Of a DNA stretch of 64,000 nucleotides, positions 21,513 to 32,880 are shown in pieces (the stretch's first letter is position 1; the number at the start of each line of letters is the position of its first letter). The stretch comes from Lasiodiplodia sp. COLG20. Taxonomy: Eukaryota > Ascomycota > Dothideomycetes > Botryosphaeriales > Botryosphaeriaceae. The notes under the pieces are model-generated. The model had not been told where the DNA came from, ran no database searches, and saw only the letters and a list, made by a program, of their open reading frames with translations. Position numbers and translations under genes: made by a program. The DNA is taken from positions 2,418,001 to 2,482,000 of the forward strand of contig VNWV01000003.1 in assembly GCA_009801085.1 (NCBI GenBank). Direction: 5' to 3'.

Positions 21513-22991
21513 TCATCGCCGTGTCGTCGGCGTGGCGCTGCGCTGCCGCTGGTCCATATCGCTGGTTGACGCAAGCAGGTATTTGCAGCAGATAAGCGTA
21601 TCTTTGCATGCCCGCGTCCACGTCTCCTCCTGGTTGAAGCTGAGCTTGATACTCGCGTCGCGGATCTTGTCCTTCCGGATCGTGTACGGCAGCTTGAACC
21701 CAAACTCGTCCATCTGCCGCAGGCACTCTAGGAAAGCAACCATGGCGTTGTCAAACCTCCTGTGCAGGAAATTCAAGCCGAGTGGAAGGTCACCGCTGCA
21801 GTACAACTCCAACACTGTGACCTTGGGCTTCGGCGGGTGCGCTGCGTCATCGGTAGATGCTGATGGAGGGAAGTCGAGTTTCTCGATCGTCGAAGTCGAG
21901 CCCATGGGACACAGCCGGTAGCCCTTAAACGTGTAGCCCACCTTCTCCGCAACCGTTGCCAGAAGTAAACACGTCTGCCCCCACGCAGCGTTGATCTCCT
22001 CCCAGCCTACCATGACTGCCGACGTCCTGCCTAGGCGCAACCCGTTAATGGTCGCGAAGTTGCCATCGTGGCCGATGGTGAAGGTATCGTTGTACACGTT
22101 GGTGCGCTGCAGCCGCTGTGCCTGCTTGATGTCGTGATCGTACCGGTTGTTGACACGATCACGCTCGCTCTGGAACGACGCCAACGTGACCGCAAAGGCG
22201 TTACGTTCCTTCCAGAACGCCTCCTCCTCTTTGTCTAGCTCTCGTGCTTCGGCGTCTAGCGCAAGCAGCTCCTCATCCATCGCCGCCTTCTCTTGCTCTA
22301 GCCGCTCTAGCTCTTTCATCGCCACTTCCTCAGCCGCGCGTGCATCTTCCAGCTGCTTGCGCGCCAGCGCCACTTCCTCCTCGCTGGGTATATCCGCGTT
22401 GGCCTGCCGCAGATACTCGACGTACGCGTCACGCTCTTTTGTGGCGGCCCCAAGCCGCTTCTGCAGTCCTTCGACTAGCATATCGGTGCATTCGACGCAG
22501 ATGGGCTGATCGATATCCGAGCGGGCGGACAGAACTTCAAATAAACGTTGCACTGTCTCCATCTTATCCGACATGTTCTGATCCCCGTCGAGTCCTGCAC
22601 TGTCCGGGCGGCCACTGTCGGGGACGATGTGCGGGGCTTGGGGCACAACTTGAGATTCGGTGAGCATGACGAAGGACATGGACGGGTGATGTCGGGACTC
22701 GCGGCCATGTCTGCTCGAGGGGATACTGCGGCGGAAGGTTGGCTGCGACGCTCGGCTGGAAACGCGGTCGTAGGCATCGCGGCGGTCTTGCGAGTAGGCG
22801 GGACGGGACTGGTGTACGGAGAGAGGTCGCTGCTGTGCGGAGGGGGTCGTAGAGTCTGCTCAGTTTTAGCAATAGAGGAGCAATAAGAGTCCGACGTGGC
22901 TAGCACCTGTGAGGAGCTTGAAGGCGGCGGGATTTAGGTCCTCCAGTGAGCCGTCGAGCTTGATGGGTGTGCGGCACTTCTGGCAATACAT
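21513..22991 (-). CDS. ATG6: Autophagy protein Atg6/Vps30 (Beclin 1)
   Basis: Two exons (22991-22907, 22855-21513) give 475 aa. The intron is only 51 nt. Exon 1 starts with MYCQKCRTPIKLDGSLEDL, the classic Atg6 N-terminus with a CXXC pair; the partner pair is CVEC near residue 120. A Glu-rich coiled coil (about 130-235, for pairing with Atg14 or Vps38) follows. The BARA/ECD domain runs to near the end: NDTFTIGHDGNFATINGLRLGR, described here only by its first and last residues, then LPYTIRKDKIRDASIKLSF. Atg6 is the regulatory subunit of the Vps34 PI3-kinase complexes I (autophagy) and II (vacuolar sorting). The gene is divergent from the SCM3 gene with a 318-bp spacer. Confidence 0.95.
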
Positions 22992-23309
22992 CGTGGCAAA
23001 TATGAGAGTATTAAGATAATGTCATCAAAACTGTAGCTCTCAACGCACTGCAGAGTGGTGCGCGAGAAGTGGTTTGCTGAAGGAAGAGAAGCTGTTTGCT
23101 GGTGTTTGCAAGCCGGCAAACGATGGGAAGCAGCTCCCGCTCATGCATGACGCATACGCACGGGCCACCCGATTTTGGCCGTGACGCGCATCGACGCGGT
23201 GTCGCGCTCGACTGAAGCGGAAGTCTGAGCACCTGCAACTTCCCCCCGCCTTGGATTTTAATCCCCGTCTACATGCGGCGCCTCGCCCGCGCTTCATGCC
23301 GCCGCACAC
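22992..23309. promoter_or_regulatory. Bidirectional promoter between ATG6 and SCM3
   Basis: The two start codons face away from each other across 318 bp, so this spacer must hold both promoters. No TATA box is evident, as is common for housekeeping genes. Confidence 0.6.
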
Positions 23310-26300
23310 ATGGCCCATCGTTCCCGCCTGCTGCCGCCTGCAGATGCCGAGCACTATGACGACCTCTCCGAGCTCGAGCGTGAGCGCCACGAGAATGACA
23401 TGCGCCTGAAGAACACGTTTGAGCACATCTTCGAGAAATACTCGCGCGACTTTACTGATATTGGCGACGAAATCGACCTTGAGACTGGCGATATTGTCGT
23501 TAACAACGGCCACCTTGCCCGCTTAGAGGACGAGCGCGACACCGGCGAGGATTTTGAGGATTGGACCGGAGAGGGAGAAGAGGACGAGGACGACGTGGTC
23601 GACGGATATCACTACGAGCGCTACGGGGTTGCCGACAGTCTGGAGGAGGATGAGCTTCTCAGCTCCCCACCACGCAATCGTAGTCAACGCGTGAGTATGC
23701 CTGTAGATGCTCTTGCGACTATGCCAACGCTCACTTGGCAGACATCCACGATTCGCCGCCCATCCACTGCTACGACACCGCACCACCACACCCAGCCGCG
23801 CCCTGCTCGAATTTCAAGATTTCCTCCTGAATCTCACCACACACCACAAAGAATGGATTTGACCCAGGATCCCGCGTTCTTTCAGGCTCTAGGCCAGAGC
23901 ATTGCTCAGGGGATCGCTCAGTACATGTCAAATTACAACGACACACCTAGAGCTGCAGATCCAGTCTGGGATGCTCCTCCATTACCCCGTCCTCCTCGTT
24001 CCGCACGCCGTCCTGCGCCTCCACCACCAGGTAGGCGGCAGATGGTCCCCGAGTCACCACGGCATCCGCCATCTAGGTCGCTGTGGTCAACTGGGCGTTC
24101 AGCTGGCCGCCCAAGAGCGCAAGACCGTCCGTCCGAACGGGCCCCTGAGCCGTCACCCAGCATTCGCAGCAACGCGTTGCCTCGACAAACACTGACAAAT
24201 GCTCAACCCCAAAGATCACGATATAATGTCCCACAGTGGAACGAAGTTGAGTATGAAGAAGAAGAGGGAGAGAGCTCTCGAGAACCTGAAGGCAATGGCC
24301 ATCAAGAAGCAGATTCTGTGGACATTGTGTATGAGGATCAAGATCAAGTCAATGCGTGGGCAGAAGAAGATGACGTTATGGACATCGAGGGAACCAACGA
24401 AGTCGAAGATCCTCTTAGGATCTCCGAGATGGACGACATAGGAAATCCAGATTCACTCCAAGTTTCCGATCATGCGCCAAACCATACTCAACAGTCTCTT
24501 TTCACACGCCACGATCCTGATGCAACGTCCCTGACTCCGGGCGGACCTCTCAATGGTCCAATAGGCAATGGAAATTCCAACACAGGGTATACGATTCCCC
24601 CAGAGGCAGTACAGCAGAGCCCCAACAACTCCACCACGGAGAGAAGAGGAACCAGTGGGCCTCTCTGGATGGACGGAGACAACGAGCTCTTCATTGAGCT
24701 TAGGGAGGCTCGTCAGCTGTCAATACCGCAAATATGTCGTTATTTTCCAGACAGGTCTCCCAAAAGTGTCTCCGCTCATTGGTACAAAGTTCTTTCCAAT
24801 CGCCCAGATAAGACTCGAGGTCCGATGTCGGACTACGTCCGTCAAGCCCTAGAGCGTGGCCCGATACTGGCGAACAAGTTGAGAATGAAGCCATATGTCC
24901 CCAAGGACCCTAAAAAAGCAAAACCTCACCTTGCCAATCTTGCCGACCCCGACGAGTGGCTGGACCCCTCCCCGCAAACGGTTCCGGATTCTGGGTCGGA
25001 TGCTTCTGTTCGCTCCAGTCAAGAACTTAGCACAACACCGGATCCTCAGATGCTGGCTGTTAATGAAACGTCGAACAACATTTCGCAGATATTTGAGGGT
25101 ACTGAAGAGGGAGGCATTGTCCCCACCGATGACCCGAAAAGACCATGGGGCTGTGGGAGATGTGGAGCCAAATGGACCTCAAAAAGGGGCGCGAGATATC
25201 ACTTCGCAATTCCAGAAAGATGCGTGCCACAGCCAAGTGGGCGGCTGAACCGCGGACGGAAACCGAAGCACATTATCCCTCAAAGAGTGCAGCCTCCGAC
25301 GGTCGTGCCTTTTGGCGTGGATATCTCGACTGGAAGGCCTGCGACATTCAACCCCAACATCCTTGTAAGGGAGGACATGCAACGGCCGCACCTTTGTGTT
25401 CTGTGCGGCAAGTCATGGATCTCACATTCCAACGCCAGGGAACACACGAGAAGGCCTGAAACATGCAAACCAGAAAACTGGCTGACCAACTACGACCCTG
25501 CTTCACATAGAAAGAGAATACCAACGCAAGATGCCGTTGGTGACGGTGCCCAGGAAGCGCAACCGTCCAAACGGCAGAAAAGGGACAATTCTGCCACACA
25601 GCAGTTACTGGAGGCCGCAGGAGGACGTACACCACAGGCACCTCCGAAAGATGACCACGCCACCGCCACCGTACAGCGTCCCACAGATTACCTCCCACAA
25701 GGCATGGCTCAGTCCATGAATGACGTGCGATTCGTGCAGGATGCAGCGCCAGAACCTGTCTCGGCTCCACGACGAGGCTTTCCGAAGCGCTTCACTGTCT
25801 CAGATCGACCGTCGGTAGTCGCTGGTTCAAGCAAACAACTACCAATCGATCCGAAGCTGATCGACACTTCCAAGGTGATGGAGGCGGTGCAACAGCACAC
25901 GAGTTTTGCTCAGCAGGTTCTTGGAATCTCTCCACCAGAGCTGCCACGGGATGAGAGTTTTGCGGCTAGAATGACTAACGGCAAGACCGCAGCGATAGGA
26001 GCAGCTGTAGTGGCGCGCGACCACGGCAGTTTCTCCAACAATGATGCCCAACAACCATCTCCTCAAACGCAAAGCGCCGCTAAATCAACCGTACAGCAAG
26101 TTCATCCTTCGAAACGGCCTGGGCGATCTCATGAAGAGGATATCTCGCTTGCTTGTGTCAAGCAACGATCAACCCAGGCTGTTGGCGATGATTCCACCCC
26201 TAGAAATGGAGCCCCTGCCGCATCAATCCAAGCTCCAATTATGCAGCTCTCTAATGCTGGTGAAAGATCATCATTACCAAAGTCCAGTCCCAAGGCAGAG

Positions 26301-26573
26301 GCGGATACTCGAAAGAAAGCAACGCCGTTGAGGTCTACGCAGAAAAGTGTGGCGTCAAAATCTGCATCACAATCAGCCAGACCAGCTAGCAAAGCTTCTT
26401 CAACTAAACAATTACCCAAAAAGCCTAGGCCTAGTGCTACTCCTCGGACAAAATTGACTGGCGAAGCAGCAAGCAGCTCACCGCTCAGCCGTGTGGCCAA
26501 ATCGGAGCCCCGTCCTAGCGCCAGCTTTATTGACTTGTTGGCGGAGGTGTCTGAGGACGAGTTAGCGTTATGA
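23310..26573 (+). CDS. SCM3: Scm3/HJURP-family CENP-A chaperone with Myb and zinc fingers
   Basis: Single open frame of 1087 aa. Residues about 23-75 match the Scm3 domain: RLKNTFEHIFEKYSRDF, then GDEIDLETGDIVVNNGHL. This domain binds the CENP-A/H4 dimer and delivers it to centromeres. An acidic stretch follows. A Myb/SANT-like segment lies at about 450-495 (WMDGDNELFIELREAR..ISVPQI-type spacing). Two C2HC-type fingers lie at about 613-640 (CGRCGAKW..H..C) and 693-720 (CVLCGKSW..H..C), with an AT-hook-like RGRKP between them. The tail is Ser/Lys-rich and basic. Yeast Scm3 is about 220 aa, so most of this protein is extra. Added DNA-binding modules are known from other Pezizomycotina Scm3 proteins. 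The start is the first ATG and precedes the domain by about 20 residues. Confidence 0.88.
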   Translation: MAHRSRLLPPADAEHYDDLSELERERHENDMRLKNTFEHIFEKYSRDFTDIGDEIDLETGDIVVNNGHLARLEDERDTGEDFEDWTGEGEEDEDDVVDGYHYERYGVADSLEEDELLSSPPRNRSQRVSMPVDALATMPTLTWQTSTIRRPSTATTPHHHTQPRPARISRFPPESHHTPQRMDLTQDPAFFQALGQSIAQGIAQYMSNYNDTPRAADPVWDAPPLPRPPRSARRPAPPPPGRRQMVPESPRHPPSRSLWSTGRSAGRPRAQDRPSERAPEPSPSIRSNALPRQTLTNAQPQRSRYNVPQWNEVEYEEEEGESSREPEGNGHQEADSVDIVYEDQDQVNAWAEEDDVMDIEGTNEVEDPLRISEMDDIGNPDSLQVSDHAPNHTQQSLFTRHDPDATSLTPGGPLNGPIGNGNSNTGYTIPPEAVQQSPNNSTTERRGTSGPLWMDGDNELFIELREARQLSIPQICRYFPDRSPKSVSAHWYKVLSNRPDKTRGPMSDYVRQALERGPILANKLRMKPYVPKDPKKAKPHLANLADPDEWLDPSPQTVPDSGSDASVRSSQELSTTPDPQMLAVNETSNNISQIFEGTEEGGIVPTDDPKRPWGCGRCGAKWTSKRGARYHFAIPERCVPQPSGRLNRGRKPKHIIPQRVQPPTVVPFGVDISTGRPATFNPNILVREDMQRPHLCVLCGKSWISHSNAREHTRRPETCKPENWLTNYDPASHRKRIPTQDAVGDGAQEAQPSKRQKRDNSATQQLLEAAGGRTPQAPPKDDHATATVQRPTDYLPQGMAQSMNDVRFVQDAAPEPVSAPRRGFPKRFTVSDRPSVVAGSSKQLPIDPKLIDTSKVMEAVQQHTSFAQQVLGISPPELPRDESFAARMTNGKTAAIGAAVVARDHGSFSNNDAQQPSPQTQSAAKSTVQQVHPSKRPGRSHEEDISLACVKQRSTQAVGDDSTPRNGAPAASIQAPIMQLSNAGERSSLPKSSPKAEADTRKKATPLRSTQKSVASKSASQSARPASKASSTKQLPKKPRPSATPRTKLTGEAASSSPLSRVAKSEPRPSASFIDLLAEVSEDELAL

Positions 26574-27044
26574 TGAATTTCCTTTTTCTCTTCTCTACTG
26601 CATATATAATCTAAGGGAGGTTGCTTTCTGACACGTGGGACACGGTGTTTGCATGATAAGCATGCGTTTGTAGAAGCTTAGCTTGAGCGGTATTGCTACT
26701 GATGAATTGGGAGGAGGTTTGAACGGTGTTAGAACGGTGCATCGGCTCTGGCGCTGGTCTGAAAGGGACGTTTGATCTGTGTATCAATGCATTTTTCGAC
26801 GAATCCCGGCAATTACTCTATCTGACTTAAGGATGCATGCTATCTATCGACAATGGTCCGCATCGCGCGACAGTTGCCCCAACAGGCAAGGGCTACGTTG
26901 CACGGGCCGACTGGAATCTGTTCCGAGAGACCCGCATGAAGCGGTGTGAGCATTTAGAATCCTGCGGCAACACGACCGACTCCGTTGCAACTTCGTCTGC
27001 GCAGTCGTTTTGACCAGCGACTCTACATTGCGCTAGCAGTGAAA
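26574..27044. other. Intergenic region
   Basis: This contains the 3' flank of the SCM3 gene and the promoter of the next plus-strand gene. No ORF, repeat or clear TATA box is visible. Confidence 0.5.
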
Positions 27045-28719
27045 ATGTCAGCAGTAACAGCAACTTCGGTCATCAGAGGCAAGATGGCGGGCAATGAGCA
27101 GCACTACGTGTCCTTGCGACCAGCCGGTATGTAGGCAAAGGAACGCCAGGCAACAAAAATCTGACCGCTCAGGGACCAGCGAGAGGCGATGCATCATGCG
27201 TCACGCCTTGGGTTACTATCGAGGCCTCATTGTAGGCGGCCGCTACACCATTCCAGACGGATTTCCTCTCGCCGCCAAGGAGCCATTCTATCCCGCGCTG
27301 AAGCATTGCATTTCTACACACCCAATGCTTAGCACCGCCATTAGAGGAGAGCTCACCGAGACACCGGAATTGGTCAGGCCTGAAACCATCGATCTCTCAA
27401 ACCACATCGAGATCACCCAGCCTATCAGCTCGCCAGCAGATACCCGTGCCGAGCTGGAAGCCATCAAACCGCTCCTCTGCCACACCCACGACCAGCAATT
27501 CCCCGAAACCTCGCGCATTCCGCCTTGGAAAATCGTCGTCATCCCCATTAAAACCGCCAGCGCCCCATCGGCCCAAGCATTTTGGCTCCTCTTTTCCTAC
27601 TCGCACTCGCACGGCGACGGGCCGTCCGGTCTCTCCTTCCACCGCACCTTCCTCTCCGCGCTGCGCAACCCCAGCGCCGCCGCCGCCGCATCATCGACTT
27701 CTTCCCTCAGCGCCTCGGACCCCATCTTCCATCCGCCAGCCAAGCCGCTCCTGCCGCCGGTTGAGCAAACCACCGAGCTGCCCATCACCTGGCCCTTCCT
27801 GCTCCGGCCCTTCGTGTCGTCGTACCTGCCGACCAGCGTGCGCAGCCGCCTGCCGTCCTTCGGCTCCAAGCATCTCTTCTTCCGCGCGTCGGTGACGCCG
27901 CACCGGCCCGACGCCTGGACGGCGCTGCCGACGCGGTACGACGCCAGCAACTTCCACACCGGCGTGGCCTTCGCGGTCGCGGACGGCAAGACGGTCGACG
28001 GCATGCTGCGCCGCTGCCGCCGCCACCACGGCGTCAAGCTGACGGGCGCGCTGCACGGCGTCGTCGTCCGCGCCCTCAGCGCCGCCCTGCCTCCCGGTCC
28101 GGATGCGGCCTCGTTCGTCGCCCAGACGGCTATCGACCTGCGCCGCCTGATGCCGCGCTTCGGCGCGGAGCTGGCGAGCGAGCGTAACTGGGACGGTGCT
28201 ATTGGGCTGTGCGTGAGCGTGGCGTACCACGCTTTCCCGCGGGACGAGGGCGACGTCGAGGCGATCGGCGTGGACGGCACCGAGGACATCTTCTGGAACC
28301 GTGCGAGGGAGTCGACGAGGGTGCTGGCGGAGAGGTCGAGCACGTTGACGGACCAGCCGATCGGGTTGCTGAAGTATCTGACTAACTTTAGGCAGTGGCT
28401 CGAGGGGCAGGTGGGCAAGCCGAGGGAGGGCAGCTATGAGATTAGCAATATCATGGCGTTCGATCCGGCCGAGGGCGGGGAGAAGGAAGCTAAGGAATCT
28501 AAGGGCTGGGAGGTTGAGAGGATGTTGTTCTCACAGCCCGCGAACGCGACCGGGTCGGCCGTCAGCTTCAACATTGTGACGAGGAAGAATGGCGACATGG
28601 TGGTTACGATGACCTGGCAGAAGGGCGTGCTGGGGGTTGAGGGGGATGAGGACGTTTGGGCCAAGGACGTTTGTGCTAGCTTGGAGAGGGGAATGAGGGC
28701 GCTCTCGGGTGTGCAGTAG
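27045..28719 (+). CDS. Alcohol acetyltransferase-like (AATase family) acyltransferase
   Basis: Two exons (27045-27126, 27173-28719) give 542 aa. The 46-nt intron (GTATGT, CTGAC, CAG) joins YVSLRPAG to the segment leading to RHALGYYRG, which reproduces the usual N-terminus of the family. A second in-frame ATG at 27084 is an alternative start. The acyltransferase motif HXXXDG-like HSHGDGPSG is at about residues 171-179. CoA-dependent enzymes of this superfamily (PF07247, related to BAHD and condensation domains) transfer an acyl group to an alcohol or amine. Later conserved parts include the segment GALHGVVVRAL and NIVTRKNGDMVVTMTWQKG near the C-terminus. Codons in the second half are strongly GC-biased. 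Substrate unknown. Confidence 0.8.
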
Positions 28720-28991
28720 AAGGACCTATCGGTGATTGGGATTGGGTTTAGAGATGGATGGAGTTGAAAGATGGATCTTGCCACTATCAGGGTGCGCAAA
28801 GTCTATTTACGACCGACTGTACGAATTTTCACGGTATATATCCTGCATGTTACGCATGCCGATGTCTATGGAGTGTTACACATCAGAAAAACTCTAATTC
28901 TTCGTTCTACTCTGTTCTTTTTTTGTCGTTACTACTCGCTCTCAAAAGCAGAAGCTCTTCTGCAATGCGACTACCTTCGCATGCGCCCTGT

Positions 28992-29597
28992 CTAGGCGAA
29001 CCCCAACGATGAAATCATTTCAGATGTAGTCATGACCTCGCAAAATTCATTGTTGAGACTGGCCAGATGGACTGAATGGACAAGCTCAGCGTCGTAGGTT
29101 TTCCCGTCGATCGTCTTTTCGTATGTTGCGGTGGCGTCCTTGATCAACAGGATACGACCTGGGTTCAGCTCGTTGATGTCGGAAACAACATGGAGATTTG
29201 CGGCCATGCGAACAGTAGTGCTGATGCAATGATCTGTTGTAAGACCTACGACAACGAGATCCGTGATCTTTCGTTCGCGAATGGCATTTTCGAGGTTGGT
29301 GCCGATGAAGCCGGAGTTTACACTTTTGGAGAAAACCGGCTCGCCGGGTCGCGGGGCGGCGTAAGGCTGGAAGGCGACGTTTCCGTGGACAGGGTGTAAA
29401 GGAGATGTAGTAGAGGTAGAGTGGTGGCAAACATGGAATATGTCTTCAGGCCCTACTTTTGCTCGAAAGGTATCGAGAATGAGGGTGACGTTCCTCTCGA
29501 AGTCTGGTGTTGACCTCGATTTGCCCCAGTGTGTTGGATGGTCAAATCCTTGCTGAATGTCAATCAGAAGCAGGCCGTATCGAAAATGGGTAGCCAT
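28992..29597 (-). CDS. Isochorismatase-family cysteine hydrolase
   Basis: Single exon, 201 aa. The three catalytic positions of the family are all visible: Asp13 in LLLIDIQQGF, Lys91 in FSKSVNSGF and Cys124 in GLTTDHCISTT. The protein has no signal peptide and should be cytosolic. Members hydrolyse isochorismate, nicotinamide, N-carbamoyl compounds or other amides. The sequence does not say which; the GLTTDHCISTT context is typical of fungal amidase-like members rather than of nicotinamidase. It is convergent with the acetyltransferase-like gene. Its relation to the amine-type cluster further right is speculative. Confidence 0.88.
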   Translation of the reverse strand: MATHFRYGLLLIDIQQGFDHPTHWGKSRSTPDFERNVTLILDTFRAKVGPEDIFHVCHHSTSTTSPLHPVHGNVAFQPYAAPRPGEPVFSKSVNSGFIGTNLENAIRERKITDLVVVGLTTDHCISTTVRMAANLHVVSDINELNPGRILLIKDATATYEKTIDGKTYDAELVHSVHLASLNNEFCEVMTTSEMISSLGFA

Positions 29598-30520
29598 ATT
29601 GGTGTCTTTAGATATGGTTCAGCGTAAAAATAAAAAGCAAGAACTGCCTTTCAATTTTGCTGCGAGCCTCAACTTATATGCACGGACTTGACTCATCATG
29701 AGGCGCAAAGTTTTGTCAGCCTCCCCGCATATTTGCTGGGACGCCCTTTGTGTGACAAGCCCACGAAAAACCGCAACGTTCGCCATGTGCTTTCATATAA
29801 AAAGTACTTATCTATTTCTCAAGTTTTGGTGACACAAATGGATAGAATGTTGCATATAGTAGTAAAATTTGAGTGAACAGCTCGATCATGGAGTAGATAA
29901 GCTAATTGAAAGTTTTAATCCGAACCCCCCCACTCCTTGTTTAACTACTTGCAAAATCTCCCAGAAAAGTCACAGCAGCCTTCCCTCCGGCAAAGGGGGC
30001 TGATATCGGGAGCCATAACTTTACTAAAAAATGTCTCACACCTCAGCGTTGCTTACGTTTGTTCCATAAAATCTGCCTGGACTTTACGATGATTCAACAG
30101 GATTATCCACCTGGAAATTGCCCGGCGAGATACATCAGAGGTGTGGGTCTTTTGGTGGATCTGCCAGCCCATAAGCTCGTATAAAGCTTTCAAGCGCTCC
30201 AAGTACCCAGGAGTACAAGTGACTCCAGTATTATGCCCAAACAAAATGTCTTTTTAGTAACAAATTCTTCATTCATGCGTTGATGATACGAGACTTCGGG
30301 GCAGAAGTTATTACTGAGCAATGGAATCAGGACGGAATTATCTAGCATTGATACAAACGGACACTTGGCAATATTGAAGAGGCGTTATGGCAGTTGCAGT
30401 TATCCATGGCGTCATTTTAAGACAGTTTTTTTTGGATAGTTGTTAATTGATATCTACTAGCAGACGTAATAAATGCTATTTTTCAGAAACTTTGAACTCG
30501 CCTGCACCCAAGCTCGTAAA
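29598..30520. other. AT-rich intergenic region
   Basis: This 0.9 kb is clearly AT-richer than its surroundings. It contains short ORFs only. One of 63 codons (30053-30244, minus strand) has no recognisable domain. The region could be eroded transposon or RIP-affected DNA, but no terminal repeats are visible. Confidence 0.45.
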
Positions 30521-32880
30521 TTACCACCTGTAAAATGAATTTTAGCAAATATATAGTAAAATGAAGGTTGTAAAAGTCACTTACGAGAAATGCTCGCTGT
30601 GCAAGTAGACCTCTCTCGCTCCCTTCCCACTCAGCACACCAGCCTGCACCTCGGCGGCGGCGTTCCTCACATCATACAGCATCCCAGCCGGCCCGCACAC
30701 AGCTATTGCGAGGGTGTCCCCTTCGGCTTCGGCTGCATATTCCTTGATGATGTTCCTCAACTGCGGTCTGCCTTGCTTCCAGGCAACCAATCCATCATCG
30801 CCGACTCGTACCCTCTTCTCTCCCTCTACCGCCGGCGCCAGCGTCTCCACCCCCGCCTCCTCCTCGGCCGCCGTTTCGCTCGTAACATGCACGGCAACCT
30901 TCACGGCCAACTCATCACCCACACCACCAGCGCCGTAGCCGTACCGCTCCAGCAGCCCCCTCACCTCCCCCGAATACCACGCGCGAGTCCGCACATCCCT
31001 CGTCGCAACCACGATCTTCACTTCCTTCGCCCCGCCGACCCTCGCACCCTTCTCAGCCTGGCGGCCATCGCTCGCTCTCAGCACCTCTTCGACGACGGGT
31101 AGCGAGAAGCCCGCCCCCGACCCTCCCACGACGACGAGCACCCGATCGAAGGCGGCCAAGCGGGACTGCGCAGACGAAGAAGAAGCATTCCCGTCGTTGC
31201 CGACACCGACACCAATCCCGCCGTACGGCCCATCCAGCGTAACGCCAACCTCGGCGCCCTGCGGCTTCTCGAGCGCCAGCGCGTGCAGCCGCGCCGTCAG
31301 CCCGCTGCTGCCGTGCATCGGCTTGACGACGAAGCGGAGGACGGCGTCTTCCCTGGCCCCCACCACTCCTCCCTTCTCGGAGAACGACTCGTTAGAAGAA
31401 GGCGGAAGAGAGCAGATGGTGAAAGGGTGCGCGGACACGCTGTGCCGCCACCAGCTCAGGCCGGGGGCGAAGAAGCGCAGGAAGACGTGCTGGCCGGGCC
31501 GCCAGATTAGCTCGAGCGGCACGGCCTGGCGGGCGACGACGGAGGGGTTCAGGCGGACGGTGATGGAGAGGTGGTCGTTCGGGAGGGCGCGGAGGACGGC
31601 GGTGTGGGAGGAGCCGTAGGCGAGGAAGGTGCGGAGTTGGGAGAAGAGGAGGGAGGAGAGGTAGAGGGTGCCGGTTACGATGAAGTAGTCCCTGTTTTTG
31701 TTCGTGTTAGCCGTGGGTCTGGTAGTTATTGGGAAGTTGAGTATGTGTATACCAGGATGTGAGGCGGAAGTCGCAGTGGAAGAAGAAGAATATGATGAAT
31801 GAGAAGGCGGCGATGAAGTGCGTTGCTTTGAAGAATTCGTAGAAGCGGTTTCTGTGTGCATAGTTAGTCGCCGCTATTGTGTGGATGGTTAAGGAACAAG
31901 ATACCTGATTGGCCCAATTGACATGAAGGTAAGATAGGCTTGAAAGATGAGAGCAACGACGCCAGTCCAGTAACACATATCCGTCTTCCACTTCTTGACC
32001 ATATCGCCGTACCAGATGTGATAAATAATGAATGGGAACGTGTGGATTAGTGCAAGAACGAACATGGCGTAGCTGGTCCAGCGGTGGAAGACCTGAAGCT
32101 TCTCATGCGAGACGCCAGTCAAAGCTGTGACCCAATTGGCTTTTGCGGCCAGGACGCTACATCCATCATGAGTTTTGTATTTTGAAGTGAAGAACAGATT
32201 CTGCTTACACGACAAACGGGAGCAAGCCAACGGCCATCCAGCCAGTCCTGGTTGCGATTGGCGGTGACGACCCAAACGAGAGAGAGCCATCTTGCTTGTT
32301 GGGCCAGTAGTAAGGCTTGGGACCAAGAGTCATTCCTGAACAGATGTCAACACATAGCATTGCGAAGTAGGGATTGTTACCGACCGAAGAAAAACACGGC
32401 GCCGGCAAGGCCGACCAGCAAGTAAGCCAGCGAAGGAGAGTACCAGCCGAAGATGCGAAGACGATAGCCCCGATAGCCCACATGGCGTAGTGAGGCTTGA
32501 GTATAACGCCAAAAGCCACTGCGTTGCACCGATCGAGGGGTGACCCTGCGGATTATGTTGCTGACGGTAAAGAGGCCAATCATAGCGAGGATGAAGTAAA
32601 CGGTAGTGCGGGCAAAACGATAGTCGGCCTTGTACCTTCGCAATCCATTCGCGTTAGCGTCGTGATCATCATGTCCGGTTTGCTCATCGACTTACCAGTA
32701 TCGCCAGAATCCGTTTCTGTACGCACACTGCTCGGGCGTCAGTTTGCAGCTGTCTTCTCGCGATGAGTGCAGCATAACGGGCGTGTCGAGCCACGGAGTT
32801 CCGCCGCCCATGTCCATGTCCATGCTCATGGCGAGACATGAAGGCACAATGGCCAGCAGGAGCAACGGTGATGGCACCAT
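30521..32880 (-). CDS. Ferric/cupric reductase transmembrane component (FRE family)
   Basis: Seven exons (32880-32696, 32635-32385, 32335-32209, 32156-31905, 31851-31753, 31691-30585, 30527-30521) give 675 aa. FRE proteins move electrons from cytosolic NADPH through FAD and two hemes to extracellular Fe3+ or Cu2+. The order is: signal peptide; Met-rich luminal motif MSMDMDMGGG; about seven membrane helices; heme His pairs in SHEKLQVFHRW..ALIHTF and KATHF..FFFHCDF; FAD motif HPFTIC; NADPH glycine motif GGSGAGFSLPV; and the C-terminal YLHSEHFSW. The last exon is only GTGGTAA, completing Ser and encoding Trp-stop. Without this last intron the protein would stop at HFS. The donor of the second intron is atypical (GTCGGT at 32384). 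I start at 32880 because the longer reading to 32898 begins with TTG. Confidence 0.9.

Noticed and set aside
27597..28418. 273-codon minus-strand ORF
   Set aside because: Antisense shadow of the acetyltransferase-like gene, caused by GC-biased codons; no family match.
30053..30244. 63-codon minus-strand ORF as a transposase remnant
   Set aside because: Too short, no recognised transposase motif, no inverted repeats or target duplication nearby.
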